From the NCBI RefSeq assembly GCF_002813445.1, contig NZ_PHHD01000001.1:1860001-1924000 (forward strand): a stretch of 64,000 nt of DNA. The letters run 5' to 3'. Below are positions 43,772 to 52,262 of this stretch, in pieces. This DNA comes from Pseudomonas tolaasii NCPPB 2192 (lineage in GTDB: Bacteria; Pseudomonadota; Gammaproteobacteria; Pseudomonadales; Pseudomonadaceae). Every line of letters begins with the position of its first letter. Position 1 is the first letter of the stretch. The notes under the pieces were generated by a model. It had not been told where the DNA came from, ran no database searches, and saw only the letters and a program-made list of their open reading frames with translations. The position numbers and the translations under genes are program-made.

Positions 43772-45117
43772 TGGGCAAGCTGAGTCTGATCGGGTGGGCG
43801 GTATGGCTGGTGTGTTCGGCGGCAGTCGCCCAGGAGAGTCCAACGGACTTCACCACGCAGGTCCCGCTGGCCGTCAGCGGCAATGGCCCGTGGTATCGCC
43901 TGGAGCTGCCGCTGGCGGTGCAGTTGGACGCGCGTCAGGCGGATCTCAGTGACGTTCGCGTGTTCAACGCCGCGGGCGAACCGCAGGCCTATGCGTTGTC
44001 GCGCCAACCGGCACAACGCTCTGAGAGTCGCAACGTGGTGCAGGTGAAGTGGTTCCCGTTGTACGCCGACGACACCCGCGAGGCGTTGCCGGATGTGGTG
44101 ATGAAAACCACCACCGACGGCACGCTGGTGGAAGTACGCCCGCCCAAGTCGGGCCAACACGTGCTGCGCGGCTGGGTGCTGGACGCGAGTGCGATCAAGG
44201 CGCCGTTGCAACAATTGAGTTTGGATTGGAGCCCCGAGCGCGACGGTTTCCAGCGTTTCAGCATCGAAGCCAGTGATGATCTGCAGCACTGGCAACCCTG
44301 GGGTGATGGCCAGGTGGCGCGGCTTTCATTCGCCGATGAGCGGGTCGAGCAACATGATGTGAGTCTGCCGGGGCAAAGTGCCCGCTACCTGCGTCTGGTG
44401 TGGCAAGGCCAGGAAGCACCGCCGCTGACCTCGGCCAAACTGACAGGCGCGACCAGCAGCAACTTGCCGGCGCCGCTGGTGTGGTCGCAGCCGTTGGCGG
44501 GTTCGCGGCTCAAGGCGGGGGAATACCGTTGGCAGTTGCCCGCGGGGTTGAACGTCGAGCGTCTGCGTGTGGAACTGGAGCAGCCCAACACGCTGGCGCC
44601 GGTCATCTTGTCTGGCCGCCGCGAAGCCAATCAGCCCTGGCAGCCGCTGAACAGTGGGGTGTTGTACCGCCTGACTCAAAACGGCCAGGACGTGGTGCAG
44701 GATGAGTTGCAGTTGTCGGGCCAGACCGTTGCCGAGCTCAAATTGCAGGTGGATGAGCGCGGCGGCGGCCTGGGCGTTGACGCGCCGGCCCTGAGATTTG
44801 CCGTGCGTGCCACGCAGTTGGTGTTTCTGGCGCGGGGCGAACCGCCGTTTACCCTGGCACTGGGCAATGGGGCGGTGAAGGCGGCCCACTTGCCTTTATC
44901 CACATTGATTCCCGACTACAGCGCCGAGCGGCTCAAGAGCCTTGGCAAGGCTGAGGTAGCGGGGGAGGTGGTGGTCAAACAACCTGCCGGTGCCGCGTCG
45001 CCTGCAGTCGGTGGCAACTGGAATAAGCTCGGCTTATGGGCCGTGCTCTTGCTCGGTGTGGCGGCGCTGGGGGCGATGGCCTACAGTCTGTTGCGTGCGC
45101 CTGCAGCCAAACCGTGA
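43771..45117 (+). CDS. DUF3999 membrane-anchored periplasmic protein
   Basis: A 448-residue protein: signal peptide (GWAVWLVCSAAVAQ, about 8-21), a large beta-rich periplasmic region with internal F5/8C-like pieces (DDLQHWQPWGDGQVARL, ARYLRLVWQG), then a C-terminal membrane anchor (LGLWAVLLLGVAALGAMAYSLL). It matches DUF3999. Coupled to the DUF2339 gene; probably a periplasmic partner of that membrane protein. GGAG lies upstream of the ATG at 43771. Confidence 0.88.
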   Translation: MGKLSLIGWAVWLVCSAAVAQESPTDFTTQVPLAVSGNGPWYRLELPLAVQLDARQADLSDVRVFNAAGEPQAYALSRQPAQRSESRNVVQVKWFPLYADDTREALPDVVMKTTTDGTLVEVRPPKSGQHVLRGWVLDASAIKAPLQQLSLDWSPERDGFQRFSIEASDDLQHWQPWGDGQVARLSFADERVEQHDVSLPGQSARYLRLVWQGQEAPPLTSAKLTGATSSNLPAPLVWSQPLAGSRLKAGEYRWQLPAGLNVERLRVELEQPNTLAPVILSGRREANQPWQPLNSGVLYRLTQNGQDVVQDELQLSGQTVAELKLQVDERGGGLGVDAPALRFAVRATQLVFLARGEPPFTLALGNGAVKAAHLPLSTLIPDYSAERLKSLGKAEVAGEVVVKQPAGAASPAVGGNWNKLGLWAVLLLGVAALGAMAYSLLRAPAAKP

Positions 45118-45213
45118 ACTCTATTGGGGTTAAATCCTCTGATGAGAGGAAATAACCCTCGACTCGCGTTAAACTGCGCGGGTTTTTCAGCCCCCCATTC
45201 TCCGGAGCCTTAC

Positions 45214-46224
45214 ATGTCCCGCGTTACCCTGAGTCGCTATTTGATCGAGCAGACCCGCAGCAACAACACGCCTGCCGATCTGCGCTTCCTTATCGAAGTG
45301 GTGGCGCGTGCTTGCAAGGAAATCAGCCACGCCGTGTCCAAAGGCGCACTGGGTGGTGTTCTGGGCAGCATGGGCACTGAAAACGTCCAAGGCGAAGTGC
45401 AGAAAAAACTCGACGTGCTCTCCAACGAGATCCTGCTCGAAGCCAACGAATGGGGTGGACACCTGGCCGGCATGGCGTCCGAAGAAATGGACAATGCCTA
45501 CCAGATCCCGGGTAAATACCCGAAAGGCGCCTACCTGCTGGTGTTCGACCCACTGGACGGCTCGTCCAACATCGACATCAACGCTCCAGTCGGCACCATC
45601 TTCTCCGTACTGCGTTGCCCGAACGAATACCTGAGCCAGAACGAAGCCCTGAACGAAAAGGCCTTCCTGCAGCCAGGCACCGAGCAGGTCGCTGCCGGTT
45701 ACGCCATCTACGGCCCGCAGACCATGCTGGTGCTGACCCTGGGCGACGGCGTTAAAGGCTTCACCCTGGACCGCGAAATGGGCAGCTTCGTGCTGACTCA
45801 CGAAGACATTTCCATTCCTGCTTCCACCCAGGAATTTGCGATCAACATGTCCAACCAGCGCCACTGGGAAGAACCGGTGAAACGCTACGTCAACGAACTG
45901 ATGGAAGGCGAAGAAGGCCCGTTGAAGAAGAACTTCAACATGCGCTGGGTGGCCGCGATGGTTGCCGACGTGCACCGCATCCTGACCCGTGGTGGCCTGT
46001 TCATGTACCCACGTGACAGCCGCGAGCCGTCCAAGCCGGGCAAGCTGCGCTTGATGTACGAAGCCAACCCGATGTCGTTCCTGGTTGAGCAGGCGGGCGG
46101 TGCGTCCACCGACGGCCACCAGCGCATCCTCGACATCCAGCCTGAAGGCCTGCACCAGCGTGTGGCGGTGTTCCTGGGTTCGAAGGAAGAAGTTGAGCGT
46201 GTGACGGCTTACCACAAGAAGTAA
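45214..46224 (+). CDS. fbp: Fructose-1,6-bisphosphatase class 1
   Basis: Gluconeogenic phosphatase. The 336 residues show the metal-binding VFDPLDGSSNIDINAPVGTI segment near 110-130, an upstream Glu in MASEEMD, and the substrate site YEANPMSFLVEQAGG. The ATG at 45214 has CGGAG upstream and gives the standard MSRVTLSRYLIEQ start; an open frame upstream has no similarity. Followed by a strong terminator. Confidence 0.98.
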   Translation: MSRVTLSRYLIEQTRSNNTPADLRFLIEVVARACKEISHAVSKGALGGVLGSMGTENVQGEVQKKLDVLSNEILLEANEWGGHLAGMASEEMDNAYQIPGKYPKGAYLLVFDPLDGSSNIDINAPVGTIFSVLRCPNEYLSQNEALNEKAFLQPGTEQVAAGYAIYGPQTMLVLTLGDGVKGFTLDREMGSFVLTHEDISIPASTQEFAINMSNQRHWEEPVKRYVNELMEGEEGPLKKNFNMRWVAAMVADVHRILTRGGLFMYPRDSREPSKPGKLRLMYEANPMSFLVEQAGGASTDGHQRILDIQPEGLHQRVAVFLGSKEEVERVTAYHKK

Positions 46225-46240
46225 GCCAGGCTGTCACTGA

Positions 46241-46281
46241 AAAAGCCCCGAAACGTTTCAGCGTTTGCGGGGCTTTTTTTG
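46241..46281 (+). terminator. Rho-independent terminator of fbp
   Basis: AAAAGCCCCG pairs with CGGGGCTTTT; an inner AAACG/CGTTT extends the stem. A run of T follows. Confidence 0.92.
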
Positions 46282-46369
46282 TTTTTGCACCTCGGGAACC
46301 AGACACCTCTTTTCCCTTCTAAGCTTCTGGCAGATACCCCAACTGCTTCGTCTCTCCAGGAGTTTTTCC

Positions 46370-46624
46370 ATGTCGTTACGCCGTCTCGCCCTGCTGGCTT
46401 TTTGCGTGCTCTTGGCCGCCTGCAGCAAGGTCAATCAAGAAAATTACTCGAAGCTGTCGGCTGGCATGGCCAAGGCCGAGGTGGAGTCGTTGCTGGGTAA
46501 GCCGACCGATTGTTCCGGCGCACTGGGCATGTCCAGCTGCACCTGGGGCGATAAAAACAGCTTTATCAGCGTGCAATACGCCGGTGACAAAGTTCTGATG
46601 TTTTCCGGGCAAGGCCTGAAGTAA
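46370..46624 (+). CDS. Small lipoprotein with BamE/SmpA-like domain
   Basis: An 84-residue lipoprotein. The signal peptide ends at lipobox LLAAC (Cys19). The rest, YSKLSAGMAKAEVESLLGKP, fits the SmpA/BamE-type fold (DUF3862-like). A Cys pair (in TDCSG and SSCTW) may form a disulfide. It is not BamE itself, which is usually longer and next to fur. AGGAG lies before the ATG at 46370. Confidence 0.82.
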   Translation: MSLRRLALLAFCVLLAACSKVNQENYSKLSAGMAKAEVESLLGKPTDCSGALGMSSCTWGDKNSFISVQYAGDKVLMFSGQGLK

Positions 46625-46654
46625 ACCGGGGCGCGAGCCTGCGGGAGAAGAAGA

Positions 46655-47224
46655 ATGATGCGTTTTGTTGTGTTCCTTTGCGCCAGCCTGTTCTTGGCGG
46701 GCTGTGCCAGCCATTCTGGCGATGATCTGCAACCCAAGACCGCGAGCAACGTCAACCTCAAGCGTTACCAGGGCACCTGGTATGAGTTGGCCCGATTGCC
46801 GATGTACTTCCAGCGCAACTGCGCGCAGTCCGAAGCCCGCTACACACTGCTGCCTGATGGCGACATGTCGGTGTTCAACCGCTGCCTGACGACCGAGTGG
46901 AAGTGGGAAGAAGCCAAAGGCACGGCCACGCCGCAAGTGCCGGGCAAGACCGACAAGCTCTGGGTCGAATTCAATAACTGGTTCACGTCGCTGCTGCCGG
47001 GCGTCGCCAAGGGCGATTACTGGGTGCTGTACGTGAGCGATGACTACAAGACTGCCATCGTCGGCAGCCCGAGCCGGCGCTACATGTGGATTCTGTCACG
47101 CACCCAGACGGTGAATGCCGACACCCGCGAAGACCTGCTGAGCAGGGCGCGGCAGCAGGGGTATGACACCACGCGGCTGATCTGGCGCACGTCGGACAAG
47201 CAGATGGCGAAGACTTCGCAATAA
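46655..47224 (+). CDS. blc: Outer-membrane lipocalin (Blc-like)
   Basis: A 189-residue lipoprotein of the bacterial lipocalin family, which binds lysophospholipids or other lipids. Lipobox LFLAGC (Cys17). Motifs are YQGTWYELARLPMYFQR (first lipocalin signature), GDYWVLYVSDDYKTAIVG (second) and YMWILSRT (third). GGGAGAAGAAG precedes the ATG. It follows the small lipoprotein by 30 bases and may share its transcript. Confidence 0.93.
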   Translation: MMRFVVFLCASLFLAGCASHSGDDLQPKTASNVNLKRYQGTWYELARLPMYFQRNCAQSEARYTLLPDGDMSVFNRCLTTEWKWEEAKGTATPQVPGKTDKLWVEFNNWFTSLLPGVAKGDYWVLYVSDDYKTAIVGSPSRRYMWILSRTQTVNADTREDLLSRARQQGYDTTRLIWRTSDKQMAKTSQ

Positions 47225-47248
47225 GTCTGAACATGCCATCAATCAACT

Positions 47249-47334
47249 GTGGGAGCTGGCTTGCCTGCGATAGCATCACCTCGGTTTAACTGATACACCG
47301 AGGTGCCTGCATCGCAGGCAAGCCAGCTCCCACA
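47249..47334. repeat. REPIN, GCTGGCTTGCCTGC subtype
   Basis: Arms TGTGGGAGCTGGCTTGCC and GGCAAGCCAGCTCCCACA flank ACCTCGG/CCGAGGT. Lies between the convergent lipocalin gene and hutF. Confidence 0.9.
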
Positions 47335-47337
47335 GTT

Positions 47338-48702
47338 TTAATCGAGCAGGTCCTTCAATACCTGGGTAAACGCCCGGCTGCTGTCTGCTTCGCCGGCATG
47401 ACGCCCATCGCGCACCACCCACTTGCCGTTCACCAGCACATCACGCACCTGGCGATCACCGCCGGCGAACAACCAGCGATTCAGAATCCCGTCTTCACTG
47501 GCCGTCGCCAGATATGGATCGTTGCCGTCCAGCACAATCCAGTCCGCACGCTTGCCCACTTCCAGGCGACCAATCGGCTGCCCCAATGCTTGTGCGCCGC
47601 CGTCCAGCGCGGCATCAAACAACGTACGGCCCACCATCGGCTGGTCATTGCGATACAACCGGTTACGCCGTTGATCACGTAAACGCTGGCCGTATTCGAG
47701 CCAGCGCAATTCTTCCACCACGCTCAGCGACACATGGCTGTCGGAGCCGATGCCCATGCGTCCGCCCTGGGCGAGGAAATCCACCGCCGGGAAAATCCCG
47801 TCGCCCAGGTTAGCTTCAGTGGTCAGGCACAAGCCGGCAATCGCGCGGCTCTTGGCCATGCGCGTCACTTCATTGGCATCGGCATGCGTGGCGTGCACCA
47901 GGCACCAACGCTCATCGACGTCGACATTGTCGTACAGCCATTGCAGCGGACGCTTGCCGCTCCAGGCCAGGCAGTCGTCGACTTCCTTTTGCTGCTCCGC
48001 AATGTGGATATGCACCGGGCACGCCTTGTCGCTGGCGGCCAATACCTCATGGATTTGTTGCGGCGTGACCGCGCGCAACGAGTGGAAGCACAACCCCAAC
48101 TGCTGTGCTGGCTGTGCGGCGAGAATCGGTTTGAGCTGTGTCTGCAAGTCCAGGTAATTCTCGGTGCTGTTGATAAACCGCCGCTGGCCTTCATTCGGCG
48201 TCTGGCCGCCAAACCCTGAATGGGTGTAAAGCACTGGCACCAGCGTAAGGCCAATCCCGCTGCTGGCCGCAGCCTGGCTGATCTGGCGCGACAACTCGGT
48301 GCGGTCGGCATACGGCTGGCCGCTGACGTCGTGATGCACATAGTGAAATTCGGCCACCGAGGTGTAACCGGCCTTGAGCATTTCGATGTACAGCTGGCGC
48401 GCGATGACCTGCAATTGCTCCGGGTTGATCTTGCCGACCATGCGGTACATCAGGTCGCGCCAGGTCCAGAAACTGTCATTGGGGTTGCCGGCCACTTCCG
48501 CCAAACCCGCCATGGCGCGCTGGAATGCATGGGAGTGCAAGTTCGGCATACCCGCCAAAACCGGGCCTTTCAGCCGCTCGGCACCCTCTGCATTGGCATT
48601 GGCCTCAACCTTTGTCAGCACCCCTTCGGGGTTGACTTCAAAGCGTACATCGTTGGCCCATCCATTAGGCAGCAGCGCGCGTTCGGCGAAGAAAGCGGAC
48701 AT
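47338..48702 (-). CDS. hutF: Formimidoylglutamate deiminase
   Basis: Converts N-formimino-L-glutamate to N-formyl-L-glutamate and ammonia, the fourth step of the five-step Pseudomonas hut pathway; HutG completes it. The 454-residue amidohydrolase has the metal motif NLHSHAFQRAM, a further His in VHIHIAEQ, and the Asp in GSDSHVSLS. The ATG at 48702 is preferred to the TTG at 48708. It diverges from hutC, with a HutC-type operator between. Confidence 0.96.
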   Translation of the reverse strand: MSAFFAERALLPNGWANDVRFEVNPEGVLTKVEANANAEGAERLKGPVLAGMPNLHSHAFQRAMAGLAEVAGNPNDSFWTWRDLMYRMVGKINPEQLQVIARQLYIEMLKAGYTSVAEFHYVHHDVSGQPYADRTELSRQISQAAASSGIGLTLVPVLYTHSGFGGQTPNEGQRRFINSTENYLDLQTQLKPILAAQPAQQLGLCFHSLRAVTPQQIHEVLAASDKACPVHIHIAEQQKEVDDCLAWSGKRPLQWLYDNVDVDERWCLVHATHADANEVTRMAKSRAIAGLCLTTEANLGDGIFPAVDFLAQGGRMGIGSDSHVSLSVVEELRWLEYGQRLRDQRRNRLYRNDQPMVGRTLFDAALDGGAQALGQPIGRLEVGKRADWIVLDGNDPYLATASEDGILNRWLFAGGDRQVRDVLVNGKWVVRDGRHAGEADSSRAFTQVLKDLLD

Positions 48703-48731
48703 GTTCAAGGCACCCCGGTCGTGTGTTTATT

Positions 48732-48741
48732 TGTATATACA
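48732..48741. promoter_or_regulatory. HutC operator between hutF and hutC
   Basis: TGTATATACA, a perfect ten-base palindrome, matches the core of the known Pseudomonas hut operator CTTGTATGTACAAG. It lies 30 bases from the hutF start and 70 from hutC, so one site could control both. Confidence 0.65.
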
Positions 48742-48810
48742 TATACAGACGTTTGCCTGCTCGGTAAACTCCGGCAATCTATGCATCTTTTCCCCCTGCA
48801 AGGATTCCCT

Positions 48811-49560
48811 GTGCCGACTCCGCCTGCCAAGTCCCCGCTGGCTGCCCACATGGACGAAAGTCCGGCGCCCTTGTATGCCCGCGTCAAACAGATGATCAGC
48901 CAGCAGATCCTCAACGGCAACTGGCCGCCCCATTACCGTGTGCCGTCCGAGAGCGAGCTGGTCAGTCAATTGGGTTTCAGCCGCATGACCATCAACCGTG
49001 CCCTGCGCGAACTCACCGCTGAAGGGTTGCTGGTGCGCATGCAGGGCGTCGGCACGTTCGTTGCCGAGCCCAAGAGCCAGTCGGCGCTGTTTGAAGTGCA
49101 TAACATTGCCGACGAGATCGCCTCGCGCGGCCATCGCCATACCTGCCAGGTCATCCATTTGGGCGAAGAAGCCGCCGGTTCCGAGCGCGCCGTGGCCCTG
49201 GAAATGCGTGAAGGCGGGCGGGTGTTCCACTCGCTGATCGTGCATTTCGAAAACGATATTCCTGTGCAAATTGAAGACCGTTTCGTCAACGCCCTGGTCG
49301 CGCCGGAATACCTGCAGCAGGACTTCACCCAGCAAACCCCTTACGCGTACCTGAACCAGGTAGCGCCATTGACCGAAGGCGAGCACGTGGTCGAGGCGAT
49401 CCTCGCCGACGCCGCCGAGTGCAAGCTGTTGCAGATCGAGCCGAGCGAGCCGTGCCTGTTGATTCGCCGCCGCACCTGGTCCGGCCGTCAGCCGGTGACG
49501 GCCGCGCGTTTGATCCACCCCGGTTCCCGTCATAGCCTGGAAGGACGTTTCAGCAAATGA
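48811..49560 (+). CDS. hutC: Histidine utilization repressor HutC
   Basis: GntR/HutC-family repressor of the hut genes that releases DNA on binding urocanate. The 249 residues show a winged helix (VPSESELVSQLGFSRMTINR, then GLLVRMQGVGTFVA) and a UTRA effector domain (about 95-240). The start is GTG at 48811, with AAGGA six bases upstream; an ATG at 48781 lacks a ribosome site. It overlaps hutD by four bases. Confidence 0.96.
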   Translation: MPTPPAKSPLAAHMDESPAPLYARVKQMISQQILNGNWPPHYRVPSESELVSQLGFSRMTINRALRELTAEGLLVRMQGVGTFVAEPKSQSALFEVHNIADEIASRGHRHTCQVIHLGEEAAGSERAVALEMREGGRVFHSLIVHFENDIPVQIEDRFVNALVAPEYLQQDFTQQTPYAYLNQVAPLTEGEHVVEAILADAAECKLLQIEPSEPCLLIRRRTWSGRQPVTAARLIHPGSRHSLEGRFSK

Positions 49561-50117
49561 GTAGCGTGAAAGTCTGGCGCGCCGCCGATTACATCCGCAT
49601 GCCGTGGAAAAATGGTGGCGGCAGCACCGAAGAAATCACCCGCGACGCAGGCCAGGGCCTGGAGGGCTTTGGCTGGCGGCTGTCGATTGCCGATATCGCC
49701 GAGTCGGGCGGGTTCTCCACCTTCGCCGGTTACCAGCGCGTGATCACCGTGATCAAGGGCGCGGGCATGGTGCTGACCGTGGACGGCAAGGAGCAGCGTG
49801 GGTTGCTACCGTTGCAGCCGTTTGCGTTCAGCGGTGAAAGTGAGGTGTCTTGCCGTTTGATTACCGGGCCGATCCGCGACTTCAACCTGATCTATTCGCC
49901 CGAGCGCTACCACGCGCGTTTGCAGTGGGTGGATGGCGTGCAGCAGTTTTTCAGCACGGCGCACACGGTGGTGGTGTTCAGTGTGGCGGATGAGGTGAAG
50001 GTGCTGGATCAAAAGCTCGGCCACCATGACTGCCTGCAAATCGACGGTAACACTGGCTTGCTGGACATCGGCGTCACGGGCCGCTGCTGCATCATCGAAC
50101 TGACCGCACGCGGTTAA
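49557..50117 (+). CDS. hutD: HutD/Ves family protein
   Basis: A 186-residue bicupin-like protein of the HutD family, starting with VWRAADYIRMPWKNGGGSTE and containing FGWRLSIADIAESGGFSTF and the PIRDFNLIYSPERY strand. HutD is reported in P. fluorescens to modulate hut expression and fitness, but its molecular role is unsettled. Translationally coupled to hutC by a four-base overlap. Confidence 0.93.
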   Translation: MSSVKVWRAADYIRMPWKNGGGSTEEITRDAGQGLEGFGWRLSIADIAESGGFSTFAGYQRVITVIKGAGMVLTVDGKEQRGLLPLQPFAFSGESEVSCRLITGPIRDFNLIYSPERYHARLQWVDGVQQFFSTAHTVVVFSVADEVKVLDQKLGHHDCLQIDGNTGLLDIGVTGRCCIIELTARG

Positions 50118-50122
50118 AAATC

Positions 50123-50211
50123 TGTGGGAGCTGGCTTGCCTGCGATGGCGGTGTATCAACAGCGGATGTGCTGGCTGACACACCGCCATCGCAGGCAAGC
50201 CAGCTCCCACA
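50123..50211. repeat. REPIN, GCTGGCTTGCCTGC subtype
   Basis: Arms TGTGGGAGCTGGCTTGCC and GGCAAGCCAGCTCCCACA, with GATGGCGGTGT/ACACCGCCATC inside. It follows hutD at once and lies upstream of the hutU control region. Confidence 0.9.
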
Positions 50212-50417
50212 TTTGTTTTGTAGTGATCATAAAATCTGTTTCCAGCCCCGCACCAATTTGTTACCGAACGCCCCAGCGTGGCGCAAAAGCACGTTATTGA
50301 GACAACCCTCCCTCGCCGTAATCCTCCTGCGAAAGAAATTTCATCAAGCCTCCAAGCCTTAATTTCCAAGGCCCGCGCACGCATTCCAAAAAAATCTCGA
50401 CAGCTTCCTCAGAAAGT

Positions 50418-50433
50418 TGGCCGCTTGATTGCA
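50418..50433 (+). promoter_or_regulatory. Sigma-54 promoter of the hutU operon
   Basis: TGGCCGCTTGATTGCA fits TGGCACG-N4-TTGCA with correct spacing. The start point would be near 50444, inside the HutC operator. In P. fluorescens SBW25 the hutU operon is reported to need sigma-54 with CbrB or NtrC, which agrees. A TGTTAC at 50259-50264 might be part of a CbrB site, but that is a guess. Confidence 0.8.
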
Positions 50434-50437
50434 TATG

Positions 50438-50451
50438 CTTGTATGTACAAG
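50438..50451. promoter_or_regulatory. HutC operator of the hutU operon
   Basis: CTTGTATGTACAAG, a 14-base near-perfect palindrome identical to the hut operator I recall from P. putida. It covers the predicted sigma-54 transcription start. Confidence 0.88.
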
Positions 50452-50522
50452 TAAAGATGTGTGCGTAAGACTCTCCTTCGCACCATCCATGTTCGCGCAT
50501 TGATCGCCGAGGAGTCCTAGCT

Positions 50523-52193
50523 GTGACCAAGCCTACAAAATACCGTGACGTCGAAATCCGTGCCGCGCGCGGTAACAAGCTCACCGCCAAAAGCTGGCTG
50601 ACTGAAGCGCCGCTGCGCATGCTGATGAACAACCTCGACCCGCAAGTGGCCGAGAACCCGAAAGAATTGGTGGTGTACGGCGGTATCGGCCGTGCCGCGC
50701 GCAACTGGGAGTGCTACGACCAGATCGTCGAGAGCCTCACCAACCTGAATGACGACGAAACCCTGCTGGTGCAATCCGGCAAACCGGTCGGCGTGTTCAA
50801 GACCCACAGCAACGCTCCGCGTGTGCTCATCGCCAACTCCAACCTGGTACCGCACTGGGCCAGCTGGGAACATTTCAACGAACTGGATGCCAAGGGCCTG
50901 GCCATGTACGGCCAGATGACTGCCGGCAGCTGGATCTACATCGGCAGCCAGGGCATCGTCCAAGGCACCTACGAAACCTTCGTCGAAGCCGGCCGCCAGC
51001 ATTACAACAGCGACCTGACTGGCCGTTGGGTGCTCACCGCCGGTCTCGGCGGCATGGGCGGCGCGCAGCCGCTGGCTGCAACCCTGGCCGGCGCGTGCTC
51101 GCTGAACATTGAATGCCAGCAGGTCAGCATCGACTTCCGCCTGAACAGCCGCTACGTCGACGAGCAAGCCACCGACCTCGACGACGCCCTGGCGCGCATC
51201 GCCAAATACACCAAGGAAGGCAAGGCCATCTCCATCGCCCTGCTGGGTAACGCGGCCGAGATTCTGCCGGAACTGGTCAAGCGCGGCGTGCGCCCGGACA
51301 TGGTCACCGACCAGACCAGCGCCCACGATCCACTCAACGGCTACTTGCCGGCCGGCTGGACCTGGGACGAGTACCGCGCCCGCGCCAAGACCGAACCGGC
51401 TGCCGTGATCAAGGCTGCCAAGCAGTCGATGGCCGTGCACGTCAAAGCCATGCTGGAATTCCAGAAACAAGGCATCCCGACCTTCGACTACGGCAACAAC
51501 ATCCGTCAGATGGCTCAGGAAGAAGGCGTGGAAAACGCTTTCGACTTCCCGGGTTTTGTACCGGCGTATATCCGCCCACTGTTCTGCCGTGGCATCGGCC
51601 CGTTCCGTTGGGCTGCGCTGTCGGGCGACCCACAAGACATCTACAAGACCGACGCCAAAGTCAAAGAGCTGATCCCGGACGACGCCCACCTGCACAACTG
51701 GCTGGACATGGCGCGCGAGCGCATCAGCTTTCAGGGCCTGCCGGCGCGTATTTGCTGGGTTGGCCTGGGCCAGCGCGCCAAGCTGGGCCTGGCGTTCAAC
51801 GAAATGGTGCGCAGCGGGGAGCTGTCGGCGCCGGTGGTGATCGGCCGTGACCACCTGGACTCCGGCTCGGTTTCCAGCCCGAACCGCGAAACCGAAGCCA
51901 TGCAGGACGGCTCCGATGCCGTGTCCGACTGGCCACTGCTCAACGCCTTGCTCAACACCGCGAGCGGCGCGACCTGGGTGTCGCTGCACCACGGTGGCGG
52001 CGTCGGCATGGGCTTCTCCCAGCACTCCGGCATGGTGATCGTGTGTGACGGTACCGACGAAGCGGCCGAGCGCATTGCTCGCGTACTGCACAACGACCCG
52101 GCCACCGGGGTGATGCGCCACGCGGACGCCGGCTACCAAATCGCCATCGACTGTGCCAAAGAGCAGGGCCTCAACCTCCCGATGATCAAGTAA
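50523..52193 (+). CDS. hutU: Urocanate hydratase
   Basis: Second step of histidine breakdown: urocanate to 4-imidazolone-5-propionate, with tightly bound NAD. The 556 residues show GLGGMGGAQPLAATLAGACS (NAD site) and the urocanase signature region around FQGLPARICWVGLGQR with its Cys. The start is GTG at 50523, with GAGGAG eight bases upstream. First gene of the large hut operon. Confidence 0.98.
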   Translation: MTKPTKYRDVEIRAARGNKLTAKSWLTEAPLRMLMNNLDPQVAENPKELVVYGGIGRAARNWECYDQIVESLTNLNDDETLLVQSGKPVGVFKTHSNAPRVLIANSNLVPHWASWEHFNELDAKGLAMYGQMTAGSWIYIGSQGIVQGTYETFVEAGRQHYNSDLTGRWVLTAGLGGMGGAQPLAATLAGACSLNIECQQVSIDFRLNSRYVDEQATDLDDALARIAKYTKEGKAISIALLGNAAEILPELVKRGVRPDMVTDQTSAHDPLNGYLPAGWTWDEYRARAKTEPAAVIKAAKQSMAVHVKAMLEFQKQGIPTFDYGNNIRQMAQEEGVENAFDFPGFVPAYIRPLFCRGIGPFRWAALSGDPQDIYKTDAKVKELIPDDAHLHNWLDMARERISFQGLPARICWVGLGQRAKLGLAFNEMVRSGELSAPVVIGRDHLDSGSVSSPNRETEAMQDGSDAVSDWPLLNALLNTASGATWVSLHHGGGVGMGFSQHSGMVIVCDGTDEAAERIARVLHNDPATGVMRHADAGYQIAIDCAKEQGLNLPMIK

Positions 52194-52198
52194 CCCCT

Positions 52199-52218
52199 GT
52201 GGGAGCTGGCTCCCACAG
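52199..52218. repeat. Collapsed REP palindrome between hutU and the NCS1 gene
   Basis: TGTGGGAGCTGGCTCCCACA is a short palindrome made of the two outer REP ends joined with the middle deleted. It looks like the remnant of a REPIN excision. Confidence 0.75.
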
Positions 52219-52262
52219 AAGAGCAATCTGTGCACATAACAATCCATCAGAGGTTGAACAAC

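Noticed and set aside
46370..46624. bamE itself
   Set aside because: Too short and not in the fur/bamE context; only the fold pattern is shared.
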